A stretch of 64,000 bases of DNA from Metopolophium dirhodum (taxonomy: Eukaryota; Arthropoda; Insecta; Hemiptera; Aphididae), in assembly GCF_019925205.1 (NCBI RefSeq), contig NC_083567.1, forward strand, positions 9,238,001 through 9,302,000. The letters run 5' to 3'. The stretch's first letter is position 1, and every line of letters starts with the position of its first letter. The notes under the pieces are model-generated. The model was given only the letters and a program-made list of their open reading frames with translations, was not told the origin of the DNA and did no database searches. A program made the position numbers and the translations under genes. Positions 23,013 to 34,425 of the stretch are shown here, piece by piece.

Positions 23013-24643
23013 GTAGTGGTGTTCCAAGTTTTATCATTACAAACATATTCAAATTTAAAAGCCTGCTGAAAACTATAATCAATTGTAATTTTAAAAAAGT
23101 TTTAATAAGACCGTAATTAATCAGTTAATATAATTACATGCTTATCGCAATTAAATAGTTAGTAAAGTTAAATTGGTATTTCCACTCGTAAGGTAAGTAT
23201 AGTACAAGCAACAAAATAAGTAGATACACAGCAACACAACACATTTTGAAAATTAAAAATGATAACACTTATTGATTGAGAATATCAATTTATTTTAGAT
23301 TAAAAAAAATATATTATAGGGTAGAAAAAAAAAATTTTCTTAAAATAAAAATTATCATAATAAACTTATGAATAAACATATGAGTACAAAAACCAAGTTT
23401 TTGGAAATAAAGCTACCCAAGTAAATAAAAAAAAAACAAACAAACAAACAAATACACCAGTAAAATACAGTAATATTTACAAAGTTTTGAATATAAAACC
23501 TTTACCTAAAACAAATCAAACATTAAAAGTTTTCTTACGTCCAAACTCCAAATATGTTATGTCAAATAAGGCAATTTATCTTAGATACATCTCATTTAAG
23601 AGATTTGACATAAATAATTTTAAAAAAAACATTAAAATTGATTATTATTTCTTATCCTAATACAATTAATTAGTGACATTATAATTTCGTGTTTTGTAAT
23701 TTAATATTACAAATGACTTGTAAAATAAAAAATCTTTTAACATTTATTAGAAATATATTTTTAGCAGTAATCAGTGTAAATTTAAAAACTTGGCGTGGGC
23801 TTCCAACAATATTAGTGTTTTATAGTAACATTCTATTTTAATCAGTCAGTATTATTATTTATTAGTAAGCAATTGGAAAGATTATTTCTAAGTTTGGTGT
23901 TTTGAAAAGAATATCAATAATATATTACATCATACTTACAGTTAAATTCAAAAATAAAAAGCAAACTAAAAAATAAATCTATGCAAATTTATCTATTAAA
24001 TATTATAGAAAGTATTTAATAAATAATTGATAAAATTGAAACCAATTTCTAATAGATAAGTTACAATTGCTATAAATACATTTTATAACAGTCAAATTCA
24101 ATGACATATAAATAATAATTTAATAATAAATTGTCTACTATAGAAAAAATAACTTTTACATCATATAAAAAAAATTAACATATTAAGTTACGTTTTTCTC
24201 TGGAGTATTAAAGTAAATCAATTTATTGCAATGAGATGAGTTTGATGTTGATTTTTTGCGAAATAGTATTTTAAAATATTGTACCTATCAATTGAATAAC
24301 GAAATAAAATTGAAAAAAACAAACCGAAAAACACAATCAAGCCCAAAATACAATCAAAATAAATTTAATATTAAAATGCTTAGCATTGGTGAAGTATTGA
24401 TTAATTTTTTAACATACTTAATGATAATCGAAATGCAATAAATAAACTAACTTGATGAACAAAATTATTAAAAATGGTATATACATTCAGTATTAATTCC
24501 TGATATAACTAAATATCACACGTATATACCATACATAACACTGTCTTTAATAATTAAAGCATTTGACAGAATATCAATATAATATGTAAATTAATTTCAA
24601 AATGTTAATACCCACAAAGATTATTAATATGATATCAAATTAA

Positions 24644-24649
24644 TTTATT
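24644..24649 (-). terminator. Possible Csk polyadenylation signal
   Basis: AATAAA on the minus strand about 430 bases after the Csk stop. In DNA this AT-rich the hexamer is common, so this is only a candidate. Confidence 0.2.
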
Positions 24650-25074
24650 ATAAGTATATTAATTCAGTTTATATATTATTTAATAGTAAGATCCCATTTT
24701 ATATAAATTAAATGCTTTTGATTAAATATATAATAGATATAAATAATGTGATCATGTTAAAAAACATTTATATTTAATATGTAATATCAAACATTATTCA
24801 ACATCATAATTGAATAAGTTGTGTAACTCGGTTAAAAGTTTGAAAATCTACCTCAGCCAATACTAAATGCATTTACTTTGTATAAATATTAAATAGTATA
24901 CAATAATAATAGTAATAATAATAATTTAAAAAAACACTAAAGAATAAAAAATACTGAAGGTTGATAAAATAAAGACTAGCTCATAAATATTAATTAAATT
25001 TGATACTATACAGATATTAACAAAGTTAGTGCACAGATATATTATAATACATTAGTCATTAGTCAATGCAACTT

Positions 25075-25161
25075 TTAGTTAATAGTTACAACTTTTAATT
25101 GTGCTAGTTTGGTCTTAACATCCTTAAACGTAGGTCTTCGTTCAGGAAATAAGTCCCATGC
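25075..25161 (-). CDS. Csk: Csk exon 10 (stop)
   Basis: Encodes AWDLFPERRPTFKDVKTK then LAQLKVVTIN and TAA. Conserved kinase C-lobe end, W.L.P..RPTF. Acceptor TTTTATAG. Confidence 0.9.
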   Translation of the reverse strand, partial: AWDLFPERRPTFKDVKTKLAQLKVVTIN

Positions 25162-27550
25162 CTATAAAAGTATAAACAATAGTTAATATTAAATTTTAAT
25201 ATCACAAAACTATGTTTACTTGTCTCATGATTTCATATATTTCTGGAGGACAACACTCAGGAGCTTCCATACGATAACCTTTCTCTACATGCTTTACTAC
25301 GTCAATTAATGGCTAGTAAACATAAACATTTTAATTATTAATATTGATCGACAATTGAACAAGTTAAAATAATGCAACACTTACTATTCTAGAGTAAGGA
25401 ACTCGACCAAAAGAATAAATTTCCCATAATAGAACTCCAAAACTCCACATATCTGATTTATTTGAAAACACCTGAAGCAATTTTTAAAAATGCATCCAAT
25501 GTTTTAAATTAATTTAAATTTTAATCATTGTAAATATTTGCTATTTCAAATTACTCCTTGTCTAAGTGCTTCAGGGGCAGTCCACTTGATGGGCAATTTT
25601 CCAGCATCCACAATATAATTTTCTTCACGTGCCAATCCAAAATCAGCTACTTTAGCTACTCCAGCTTCTGATATTAAAACATTTCGAGCTGCTAAATCTC
25701 TATGTACTACTTTTCTAAACTCTAAATACTCCATACCGCTACACGTGTCACTAAAATATTTTTTACATCATACAATTAACTAAATGACAAATCAAAACAT
25801 CATTTTAAAACATATAATAACTTACACAGCAAAATTAATTTGATCTTTTTTGGTGACATGAAGTCTTCCTCTTGATCGTAAATATTCAACAAGACTACCT
25901 TTACCCATGTATTCGGTAACTAGCAATAAATGTTTTTCATTTAATACAAGTCCAAGAAGTTCAACCAAATTTTCATGTCTCAAAGACCTGATAAACAAAC
26001 AAATACATAAATTGTCTATGTAATTCTTTTTTTACAAAATAAGCTATATAATAATTTAATAAATAAGACCGATTTTAATTTATTACGTCATAAGTAAAGC
26101 TTCTGTTAGGAATTTTTGGGCTTCTACGCTAGAATCTTTCAACATTTTAACAGCTACTTTTTCTCCTCTGTACACTCCCAATAATACATCACCAAATTCC
26201 CCTTTGCCAATGGTTTCGTTTAACTAGAGAATAAAAACATGTTTAATTTAATAAGGTATCAAATAAATAGATTTTACTTAAGCAAACCTGTAATTCCTGT
26301 TCTTGGATAACCCATCCGGCATCAATAAAAGATTTGGTATCAATACAAAATTCTTGTTTGCCTTTTTTAGGTAGACTCTTGGTTAATTGTGTACATAGTC
26401 CATCAGCATCTTTTTGGTAGTGCTAAAATATAAATTATCATACACAATTATGTTTTGCAAAAGTAAAAATCAAATTAATCTGTAACCACTCGCGTAGTTT
26501 TTTATGCCAGAGGTAAAAATGTACCCCATAGTTTATTTTATAAAATAATATGTATCTAAAAGTAAATAAATAAATAACTTCAAATATACACCTAAATATT
26601 AGACAATACTAAAATGTATAGACTCAGTACTATTAAGATTAATTTGAAATTTACCCTGCGCGAGTGATGACAGGTTAGAAATATTATATGTTGAAAAATT
26701 CAAGAAATAGATTGAAATATTACTTACTTCGACTAATTGGGATAGATTTTCAAAAAATTCTTCATCATCGATTGTAAGTTGGTTGTCTTTATACTTTACT
26801 CTGTAATGTTCCACTTTACCAATGTAACAAACACAAAGTGTATAATCTCCCGGATAGTTCGTAGATTCTCTAACCAGAAATAGACCATTTTCTTTTGGTG
26901 TTAGCAAATCTTCAGCCATCTCTCTTGATATTTTTCCATGAAACCATCTAGCATTGCATAAATAACAGAATAATTATAAATTAATTTTACTAAACCAATA
27001 TATTATCATTTAAGAGCTTAAGTAAAGTACAAGAATAAAATATTATCCCAATAGTCAATGTTATTAAAAGTAAATTTAAGTACCTACTGCTTTCTAAAAT
27101 TTTATATTTTGTATAATGTAATCAGTAATTTTTTTTTTAACCATTTTTATGCACACAAAAACAAAGACTATTATTATTATTGAGAATAAAACAAAATTAT
27201 ATACTTAAATAGTTATATAATATGATAGTTTGTACTCACGGCATGGCATTTAATTTCACTTGTGCTTTGCGCTGTAACGAATTCATATTGTTGTCATCTT
27301 TTACGTGTTGCACAAATGAAGTGTAACTTCCGATGTTTGTGACGGGTGACACTGGAGAAGCTCTGTCGCAAAACGAGTGTGTAACCAATTGTTGAGGAGT
27401 TGTTCCAAACTAAAAATTATCAACGACGGTTAGGTTACGTGATGGTTCAGTGACGAGAGTGTAGGCCGTAGACTAGACTTTAATACTATAAAGTATAAGT
27501 CATAAGTGACTTACATGGGTTCTGCCGGTATTTTGATACCCGTGATCCAT
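25075..27550 (-). CDS. Csk: C-terminal Src kinase (Csk), SH2 plus tyrosine kinase, complete
   Basis: Ten coding exons join in phase to 1323 bases, 440 residues: 27550-27515, 27409-27240, 26947-26728, 26422-26288, 26223-26087, 25987-25826, 25750-25555, 25471-25385, 25312-25220, 25161-25075. Csk is a cytosolic tyrosine kinase that phosphorylates the inhibitory C-terminal tyrosine of Src-family kinases. In order, the protein has about 68 low-complexity residues, an SH2 domain from WFHGKI with GLFLVRES, and a kinase domain. The kinase has GKGEFGDV (P-loop), VAVK, gatekeeper in LLLVTEYM, HRDLAARN, DFGLA and KWTAPEAL. KLPIKWTAPEAL, SNKSDMWSFG and IYSFGRVPY are typical of Csk rather than Src. The residues before SH2 contain no recognisable SH3 domain, which vertebrate Csk has. 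The start chosen is the ATG in GGAAAAATGG, right before the first donor. Three stop-side exons are whole codons (phase 0). Confidence 0.93.
25220..25312 (-). CDS. Csk: Csk exon 9
   Basis: Thirty-one whole codons, PLIDVVKHVEKGYRMEAPEC then CPPEIYEIMRQ. Acceptor TTTACTAG, donor CAA|GTAAAC. Confidence 0.93.
25385..25471 (-). CDS. Csk: Csk exon 8
   Basis: Twenty-nine whole codons, VFSNKSDMWSFGVLL then WEIYSFGRVPYSRI. Acceptor CTTCAG, donor ATA|GTAAGT. Confidence 0.93.
25555..25750 (-). CDS. Csk: Csk exon 7 (catalytic loop and DFG)
   Basis: Encodes DTCSGMEYLEFRKVVHRD, LAARNVLISEAGVAKVADFG and KLPIKWTAPEALRQG. HRDLAARN and DFG give the catalytic Asp and the metal-binding Asp. Confidence 0.95.
25826..25987 (-). 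CDS. Csk: Csk exon 6 (hinge)
   Basis: Encodes SLRHENLVELLGLVLNEKH and LLLVTEYMGKGSLVEYLRS to QINFA. The Thr of LLLVTEY is the gatekeeper. Donor GT|GTAAGT. Confidence 0.92.
26087..26223 (-). CDS. Csk: Csk exon 5 (P-loop and VAVK)
   Basis: Encodes LNETIGKGEFGDVLLG, then RGEKVAVKMLKDSSVEA. The catalytic Lys is in VAVK. Donor AC|GTAATA, phase 2. Confidence 0.92.
26288..26422 (-). CDS. Csk: Csk exon 4 (SH2-kinase linker)
   Basis: Forty-five whole codons from HYQKDADGLCTQL to AGWVIQEQELQ. Acceptor ATTTTAG, donor CAG|GTTTGC. The Trp in GWVI precedes the kinase N-lobe as in Csk. Confidence 0.88.
26423..26727 (-). other. Csk intron 3
   Basis: AT-rich intron of about 300 bases. Nothing recognisable in it. 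Confidence 0.8.
26728..26947 (-). CDS. Csk: Csk exon 3 (SH2 domain)
   Basis: Encodes WFHGKISREMAEDLL, ENGLFLVRESTNYPGDYTLC and the SH2 core to LSQLVE. The Arg of FLVRES is the phosphotyrosine contact. Donor GAA|GTAAGT. Confidence 0.93.
27240..27409 (-). CDS. Csk: Csk exon 2 (linker before SH2)
   Basis: Acceptor TTTTTAG, donor CC|GTGAGT. Encodes FGTTPQQLVTHSF to KLNAMP. Polar and not SH3-like. The next exon supplies the last base of the Pro codon before WFHGKI. Confidence 0.82.
27515..27550 (-). CDS. Csk: Csk exon 1 (start)
   Basis: Encodes MDHGYQNTGRTH and ends at donor CAT|GTAAGT. The 5' leader of the same exon probably begins near 27622 at TTGCAG and holds two upstream ATGs. Confidence 0.7.
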
Positions 27551-27949
27551 TTTTCCAGTGTTTGTTCAACGATTGGCCAACGACCATTTGATCCAATCTA
27601 TCCGTGACAGAACATTGACTCACTGCAATTAATGACCGCCGTTTGATCTGTGCACACATAATAAATTATGAAACAGTGATTAATAAAATATGTAACAGTA
27701 GGTTAGGACTGTTGTATTTTGTTATTGCAACATTAGGATTGGTTCATATTGCAGCAAGTATGAATCATCACACACCCACATTCGAGGAATACGCATACAC
27801 ACACACACAAACACACGAGTGCATTCAAACAACACACACCTACACTCGTGTCTGGTACACAATATGGTCTCTATCAGAAAATCATCTATTACAGTGGGTG
27901 TAGAGGGAAAAAATTTGATCTGCTTACCACGGGCGAGTATTCGGAGGAC

Positions 27950-29620
27950 GTGCATTACGTGAACATAATAACATGATCGAACGACTAAACTTTAAAGAGA
28001 CTGAGGTGATCGTCGGGGGGCAGCGAAGGATGATGACACGGATACTGGGAACACGCATAAATTTCACAGATGCTTACCCACCGGTATTCCCGGGTTAGCG
28101 TGAACGACCGGAACGGTTTTCGGCGAATCGGGATGTCGTCGGACGACGATCCGTCATAACAGCGACGGACGAAAATTTCACAAATCGCGTACGCCGCGGA
28201 ATTTGTTTTCTGCGAACGTGCGATACAATATTAGGCCGTGTTGTCGTCGTAGTATAGTTGTAGTCGGCGGCGCAGTCGCGAAACCAGTTCCGCGCGTGCT
28301 AGTTTTTCGATCGGAAGACCGAACGGAGAGATTCGCGAAATGACATTAAACCCAACACTACCGCGAACAAAACGAAAAACACTACTATTATTATTTATTA
28401 CTACTTTTTATATTGTTATTATTATTATTGGTAATGAAATGATAATCGGACGATACGCGTTGATAATGACGATACATTATTATGGTAAACACAATATATA
28501 CGGTCGGGCGCACGCGCACACACCACGAAAACAGTTGTATACAATAATATTATCGTTGACGGACGCACGCTGCAGGCCACGGTCAACGCTGCCGACGGAC
28601 CGAAACGAGTTCGTGCGCCAGACAAATGGTCACACTGTCGCCGCCGTCGTCTTCGTCTTCTTTGCCGCCGAAGATCGAAATATCGGAATAACGAGACTCG
28701 AGAGAACCCTTGAAGTTTGAAACCATAGATTTACTTATATTAACGGCTCTATATGCCTTGAACTCGATCCGTTCAATTTTCCGTTTTAACAGTCCAAGAT
28801 ATACAGCCCCATACACGGGTAAGCTTATTTTCGTATGTGACCGAAAACTGAAGTTTTTAAGCGACTCGTGAAACGATCAAAACGAATTTTATATTTCGAG
28901 TACGTGCCGAAGACGACTTGCAAGACGGTCCGTCGTTAAAAACGACCGTGTCCAGTGTCTTCAGTTACGATTTGTACGCGTATATATCCATAAGTAATTT
29001 TCACGTCGACGACTTGAAAACAGCAAGACATGAATGATTAGCGAATAATAACAATTACGAGACTTCAGGCTTGCACGGGCCTTGTGCGCATCATTCTATA
29101 CTCGGCAGTTATGTTCTGCTCGAAAAAAAACTATAATAACGTTGATTCGGGCAAGGCGGAGATCAGCTGATTGAAATTATAATACGACGTTGAGATTTCA
29201 CTGTTTCGGCGCGATGCGGCAAACTGCAGACTACTGCGGGGCCGCCTGCCACCAACGTGAAGATTTTTCATAAAAACACCCGTCGAGACGAGCGCGATCG
29301 ACACGGCGGAAAATTATTTAAACACAAATTTACAAAGGTAGGTATCCAACTTTGGACGTGCGTATATTATAGTACATTGTTATAAATTATAATTATTTTT
29401 AAGTACGATCGGGTGCGCCCGACTTCGCACGAAACCGCGATTACTCTGGCCGGCCGAGTGCCCAGGCGTTTTCCCGAGCCGGAATAGGCCGCGGTAGCCG
29501 CCACGACGCATTCGCGGAAAATTCGTTATTCCTAACTCTCTTCACCCCCACCGCACAGTCATTTTTTTTCTCCGAACGAACGATTAATTCTATCAAACGT
29601 TCCGCGCTACGGTTGATAGT
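27950..29620 (-). promoter_or_regulatory. CpG-rich region, probable Csk promoter and 5' leader region
   Basis: CpG-dense GC-richer sequence (for example near 28090-28330 and 29400-29530) stands out from the AT-rich background. It lies 0.4-2 kb upstream of the Csk start. No convincing coding exon appears on either strand. The open frames at 28340-28720, 28425-28625 and 28583-28816 overlap each other and match nothing known. A divergent plus-strand transcript cannot be excluded. Confidence 0.4.
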
Positions 29621-30589
29621 CGAATAATATATGCGTACATGATCATAAATAATAACAATTGTATGACGTAGGTACGCGTAAATAATAATAAAAAGGCTAT
29701 GTGTACTTACTGTTGTTATATAATAGTGCGCGAGTGTATATACTCATAACATTATAATATATTATTTATTATATGAGTGAGATAGCGGTCGTGTCACTGC
29801 GTACGACCCAGTGCTGCAGTCCGGCCAAATGCCAACGGTGGCATGGTGTAACTGCGAGCATATTATTATGATAATAATAGTATATAATATTATGTAATAA
29901 TCATGATAAAAAAATACACCATTACGCCAAATTAATTAATTTTTTTGTTATTGTTTAATATCTCGAAGTAAAATTGAAGGCGGCAAGGCACTGGTATTAA
30001 CAGTATATAGGTCTACAGACAGACAGTTATAAAATCTAAAGTACCTATATGATTAAATATAAAAGTTTTATATTTAGTATACATACTTGTCCACCATTTT
30101 TTTAAACAAGTTTAAACTGACAAAATGACAACAAGGAATAAAAATGATAATATTATAACTTCTAAATAGGTATATATTTATATTTTATAACTGTTTCAAA
30201 CCTAGGTCATCAGTCATCAACCACAGCGCACAATGTCAGAACTAAATCTTTTGAATATATAGTACTATAAAAGTATACCTATTTATAGTATACGTAATTA
30301 TAACTATATTATGGTAGGTAGAAACTTTAAATCAATTTTTTTTTAGTTTTTTAGAAAAATTCAAAACTTTTCAAAGCTAAAGTGTATTTTATTTATAAAC
30401 ATTTTTATGTAAAAAATAAGAGAAAAAATTTTTATTAGCATCTTCTTTAGAAATTGAAAATGTCCGTAAATAGCTCAAAATAAGTCAAAATATTTAGAAA
30501 AAGGTTATGGTGTATAGATAATGCTAATATAAACATTCAGTCAAAATTTAATGTACCTACGGTCATTTGTTTTAGAGTTACACCAAAAA

Positions 30590-30830
30590 CCAAAATCGAT
30601 TTTCTCGAAAACAGATTTTGCGTAAAAATTCCCATTTTTCCTTAATTTTTCTTTTGTTTTTCATGTCGGAAATTTATACTTGTGACCCCCCAAAGTACCA
30701 ACTAGATTCATTTTCCTATCAGAAAAGGTACTGTTGAAGAAAATCCAAGTACTTTTACTGTCCTGTGATACACATCATTGTAAAATCAATACATTCATCG
30801 CTTCGCTCAGAATCTAAAAAGTACCTATTG
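30590..30830 (-). repeat. Interspersed repeat with AGATTCTGAGCGAAGCGATG end, copy 1
   Basis: Read on the minus strand it begins AGATTCTGAGCGAAGCGATG and continues ATGTATTGATTTTACAATGA. The copy at 58860-59230 starts AGATTCCGAGTGAAGGGAGC and TATTGATTTGACAATAAT. Same family, opposite orientation. Confidence 0.6.
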
Positions 30831-31554
30831 TTCAACTTATATTATTATTATAATTTTACGTCATCGTGGAGTTTTTTTTATCAAGTGTTATTGTATAAAA
30901 TTACAAATTGTGACAAGTAGAAAATTGAATCTTTTGATTTTAAACAGCATGAATAAATAATATTTACTGTAAATCCGATAAGTAATTACATATTAGGTAT
31001 TATAAATTGTATTTTACCTATATAAACAATAGCAACAACAATTTACTTATTGGATTCCTACTTGACATATTGAAGTTATGACGTCTGAAGCGGAGATGGA
31101 TAGTTTAGACGAAGCAAAATACATTTGCTGGACGGCTGCAGTATGTGGAAATCTATATTCCGTTGGTCCGTTATCAAATCTTTGATGACGTTTGAAGTTG
31201 AAATAATGAAATCAAAAATGGCTGTGCATCAATAGTTCGATCAAACTCGACGTGGCGGTGGATTGTTTGTATTCAGTTAAACATAGACTGTTAAACGTAT
31301 TATAGACGTCAATCATTAATTTATTCATAATACTGTCCAAGACGAAGAAATTAGACCTGCGCATTTGCACATATTTTCTGCGCATAATATAGTCCGAACA
31401 TTTGAGGTCGTTATTGTGCATTATAAAATAAAGTATATATATTTTTTTTTTCATTGATAATTTGATGTCCATTAGCTGTTTGTTTGTTTGTAGGGAAGGA
31501 TATTGTTGGTTGGTAAACACTTGTGTAGTTTTGGCAGATTTTCAAGTGGGCACC

Positions 31555-31710
31555 CATAGGTATCTGCCATGCCCGGGTGGGGGATGGCGGCACTTGTTCT
31601 TCGGACACAGTGACTTGCCGAATAAAACTGCCGCCCGTGAACCGAGGTTTGAACCAGCGCCGGTGTGCATCACAACCGACGCCTTAGTCCGCTCGGCCAC
31701 TCCGTCCCCC
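31555..31710 (-). mobile_element. tRNA-derived SINE copy 2
   Basis: Minus-strand head GGGGGACGGAGTGGCCGAG, A box TGGCCGAGCGG (31689-31699) and B box GGTTCAAACCTC (31644-31655). The tail contains AAGTCACTGTGTCCG and then a C/G-rich block with GGGCATGGCAGATACC. It shares head and tail with the copy at 1-107 in the same orientation. The open frames at 31411-31730 on both strands run through this SINE and are not genes. Confidence 0.78.
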
Positions 31711-34425
31711 AAAGTATAATTTATATTCATATAATTTGTTTCTACCTATTACTGCATAATATATTATTAATTATTATATTATATGAATAAATTACTGATA
31801 GGTACCTATTATAAATTATAAATTATAATAAATTAACTTTAAAAGCGAAGTTTATAATGTCACAATCATAAGTTAAAACAAACACAAATCTCTGCTGTAA
31901 ATTGTATTGATATATATAAATTTTATTCACACAAATAAATGTTTCGATAAGTAATTTAATTAGTTTCATTTGATATATTCGTATTACTAATAAACACAAA
32001 ACGATATAGTAAAATTAGTTTATGGCGTGTGAAAATTGTGACTATAACGCACTATTGTTACTATTATTTCACACATTCGATTCTTATATTCATTATAACA
32101 CGCCACGTATATAGCGACTATGATATAAGATATTATAATATACACTTTACGGCCAGTGACATATAATATAACCTATATATTATAATATCATATAACATAA
32201 TCCAGTCGGTTGACTGCAATATTGCAGTGCCCTGCACACACATAATATATTATAATGTGTACCTACTAATACATTCTATAATAATTAGCTACCCATCATA
32301 CAAACGACTGCGCACTTGCGAAGCGATTGCCGACCGTATAAGCAACTCCTGCATGCACGTACAATACTATCGGCACAACATGTATATAGACTTGTACTGC
32401 TGTAATCGAATCATTGAAATACAAGCCGGATCCGTTTTTCTAATCCAATTCGGGTTCTAAAAGGCCTGCCGATCCGTGTAATAACTATATATACACCACT
32501 GCCGAGCTGCCTGGTGACTGTATGTATATATATATATATATTATGATATAATGTAATAACGCGTGCACCTACCATATATATACGCACGTATTATATACGT
32601 TATATACTTTATACGGACCGCGTACGTGCAGTGTCCTCCTCAGGGATTTGATCGCTTTCGCACCCCCTCGCGGTTGTTCACACTTTTGTGTTGCGCACGC
32701 TGGTCCATTCATTTTCCACGCACTCACCCCATCGCACACGCTGTAGCTAATATATATATATATTATATTATAATATAGTTAATTTAGTTTTGACTGATCG
32801 TGCGAAAATGGGAACATTTTATTTTAATGCACCATTGCTGGTTCGTATATAATTATTAGTTCTCCTCGGCATTTCGGTCACAATTTATTGTTGTTATATT
32901 ATAAAAAAGGAAATGACTAAAAGCTATATAATAAACATGATATAATATATAAGACTAAATACACTTAGAGTGGCGAATGACCGTATGGGGGCTACTGCCT
33001 TCCCCAAAATACTAGGAAAATGTAAAAAATCGTTCAGTGAACCAGTGGTGTAATTACGGGGAGGGGGGGTATCGTATCCCCTCAATGACTTTTTTTTGAA
33101 ACTGGCGAACCATATTTATGTACTTATTTAATTATATAAACATTATTATTTTTAGGTACTGTTGTACTAATATAATATACTTTTTAGAAACAACAAATAT
33201 AAACCCAAATCCCCTATGGTAGCTGTAACTTAGATTATATTACTTTGTGTTAAAAACTAATCACTATAATTGCAATATTGCACAAGTCTATTGAAATAAT
33301 GCAGTTTAGCTCGAATTTTCGGCAACCTTTAGGTATATTTCAACAAGTTAAGCATAATGGTGCGATCAGAATTTGTCGGTCTGACTTAGTTCCAAGGTTA
33401 TAACATTTTGAAGTTCGAGATTTATAGTGTATATTATGCATACCTACACAGATTATTCCACGAATCTACTCGAAAAAGTACATTTTAAAACTTTATTAAA
33501 TAGTATGTAATTATTTATTTTAATGTATGTATTCATTTAATAATTTATACAGGTACCTATACTTACATTATACATGTATACAGATTAACAGATTACAGAT
33601 CACAATGGTTGGACTGAGAGGTTATTATGATATAAGCCCACATTTTTTTTTTCTGGTCGGTGATGACCAAATTTCGCCACTGCTGTGAACTAATAGAGGC
33701 CTCGCTTAACAAGTTCACTTCCTCCCCCCCTCCTCAAAGCAAAAACCATTTCAACGACCAAAAACTAATTCGCAAACAGATTTTATTTTTATTTATGCTA
33801 TATGTATATGAACATTTTTAAATTACAATATACACCTAGGTATAAGGCTATAAGTAGGTACTCACGACTTGCATACAAATTGAAATATCGTTAAAAATCC
33901 TACGCACAATTACAAAAAATGTTTTAAACTTTAGTTTGATTATCGGGTCGATTCACTCTAATATTATTAAAGCTCCCTGCCTATTTATAACAACGCTTTC
34001 TGTTGAACACACATTTTCCATGTAGCGCATAGGTCTGCAGAGAGAGATATAGATAGTGACAAACAGACAACAGTGAGCCGAAATCTTCTTAAATAACATA
34101 CTATAAACTTTTCATAGCCGTGTCTGCACACACTCGTAAACCATCGATCCGGCGACAACTTTAAAATACAGGATCGGCGGGGTGCGGCTGCAGCTGCAGG
34201 CCCGGCGGAACCGGCCTCAGGTGTGCGACGACCGAATTCCATTACGCCCGGAGCCCGAGCTCGAATCCGCAGACGGGACCGCCGCCACGCCGGCTCTGGC
34301 ATTTATAATATCAATAATAACGACGGTAGACGCTGCGTATATATTATTACGTTCACTGGTGATAAAAACAAATTGTTATTCGAAAAAGTCCGAAAGTACC
34401 TACCTAAATAGTATATAATATAATA

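Larger units (their letters stand above)
20133..24643. other. Intergenic stretch between lipase and Csk
   Basis: Mostly AT-rich. It has a CAGTGGCGTAATTAGG-type transposon end near 21130, three short perfect hairpins (21540, 21781 and 22975), and one copy of a repeat at 22006-22151 that recurs at 59990-60140. The open frame at 22116-22478 starts inside that repeat and resembles no family I know. From about 23000 towards 24643 the sequence is especially A/T-rich with nothing recognisable. Confidence 0.45.
29621..34425. other. Gene-free stretch
   Basis: Holds a repeat ending in ATTCATCGCTTCGCTCAGAA (about 30590-30830) and the SINE at 31555-31710. There is a moderately CpG-rich patch at 32620-32740, a G-run transposon-end-like piece near 33040-33090, and a GC-rich island at 34140-34310. 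No gene recognised. Confidence 0.45.

Noticed and set aside
28340..28816. Overlapping frames on both strands in the CpG-rich region
   Set aside because: Mutually overlapping, no motifs, no splice support; explained by CpG-rich composition.
31411..31730. Frames on both strands around 31.5 kb
   Set aside because: They run through the SINE.
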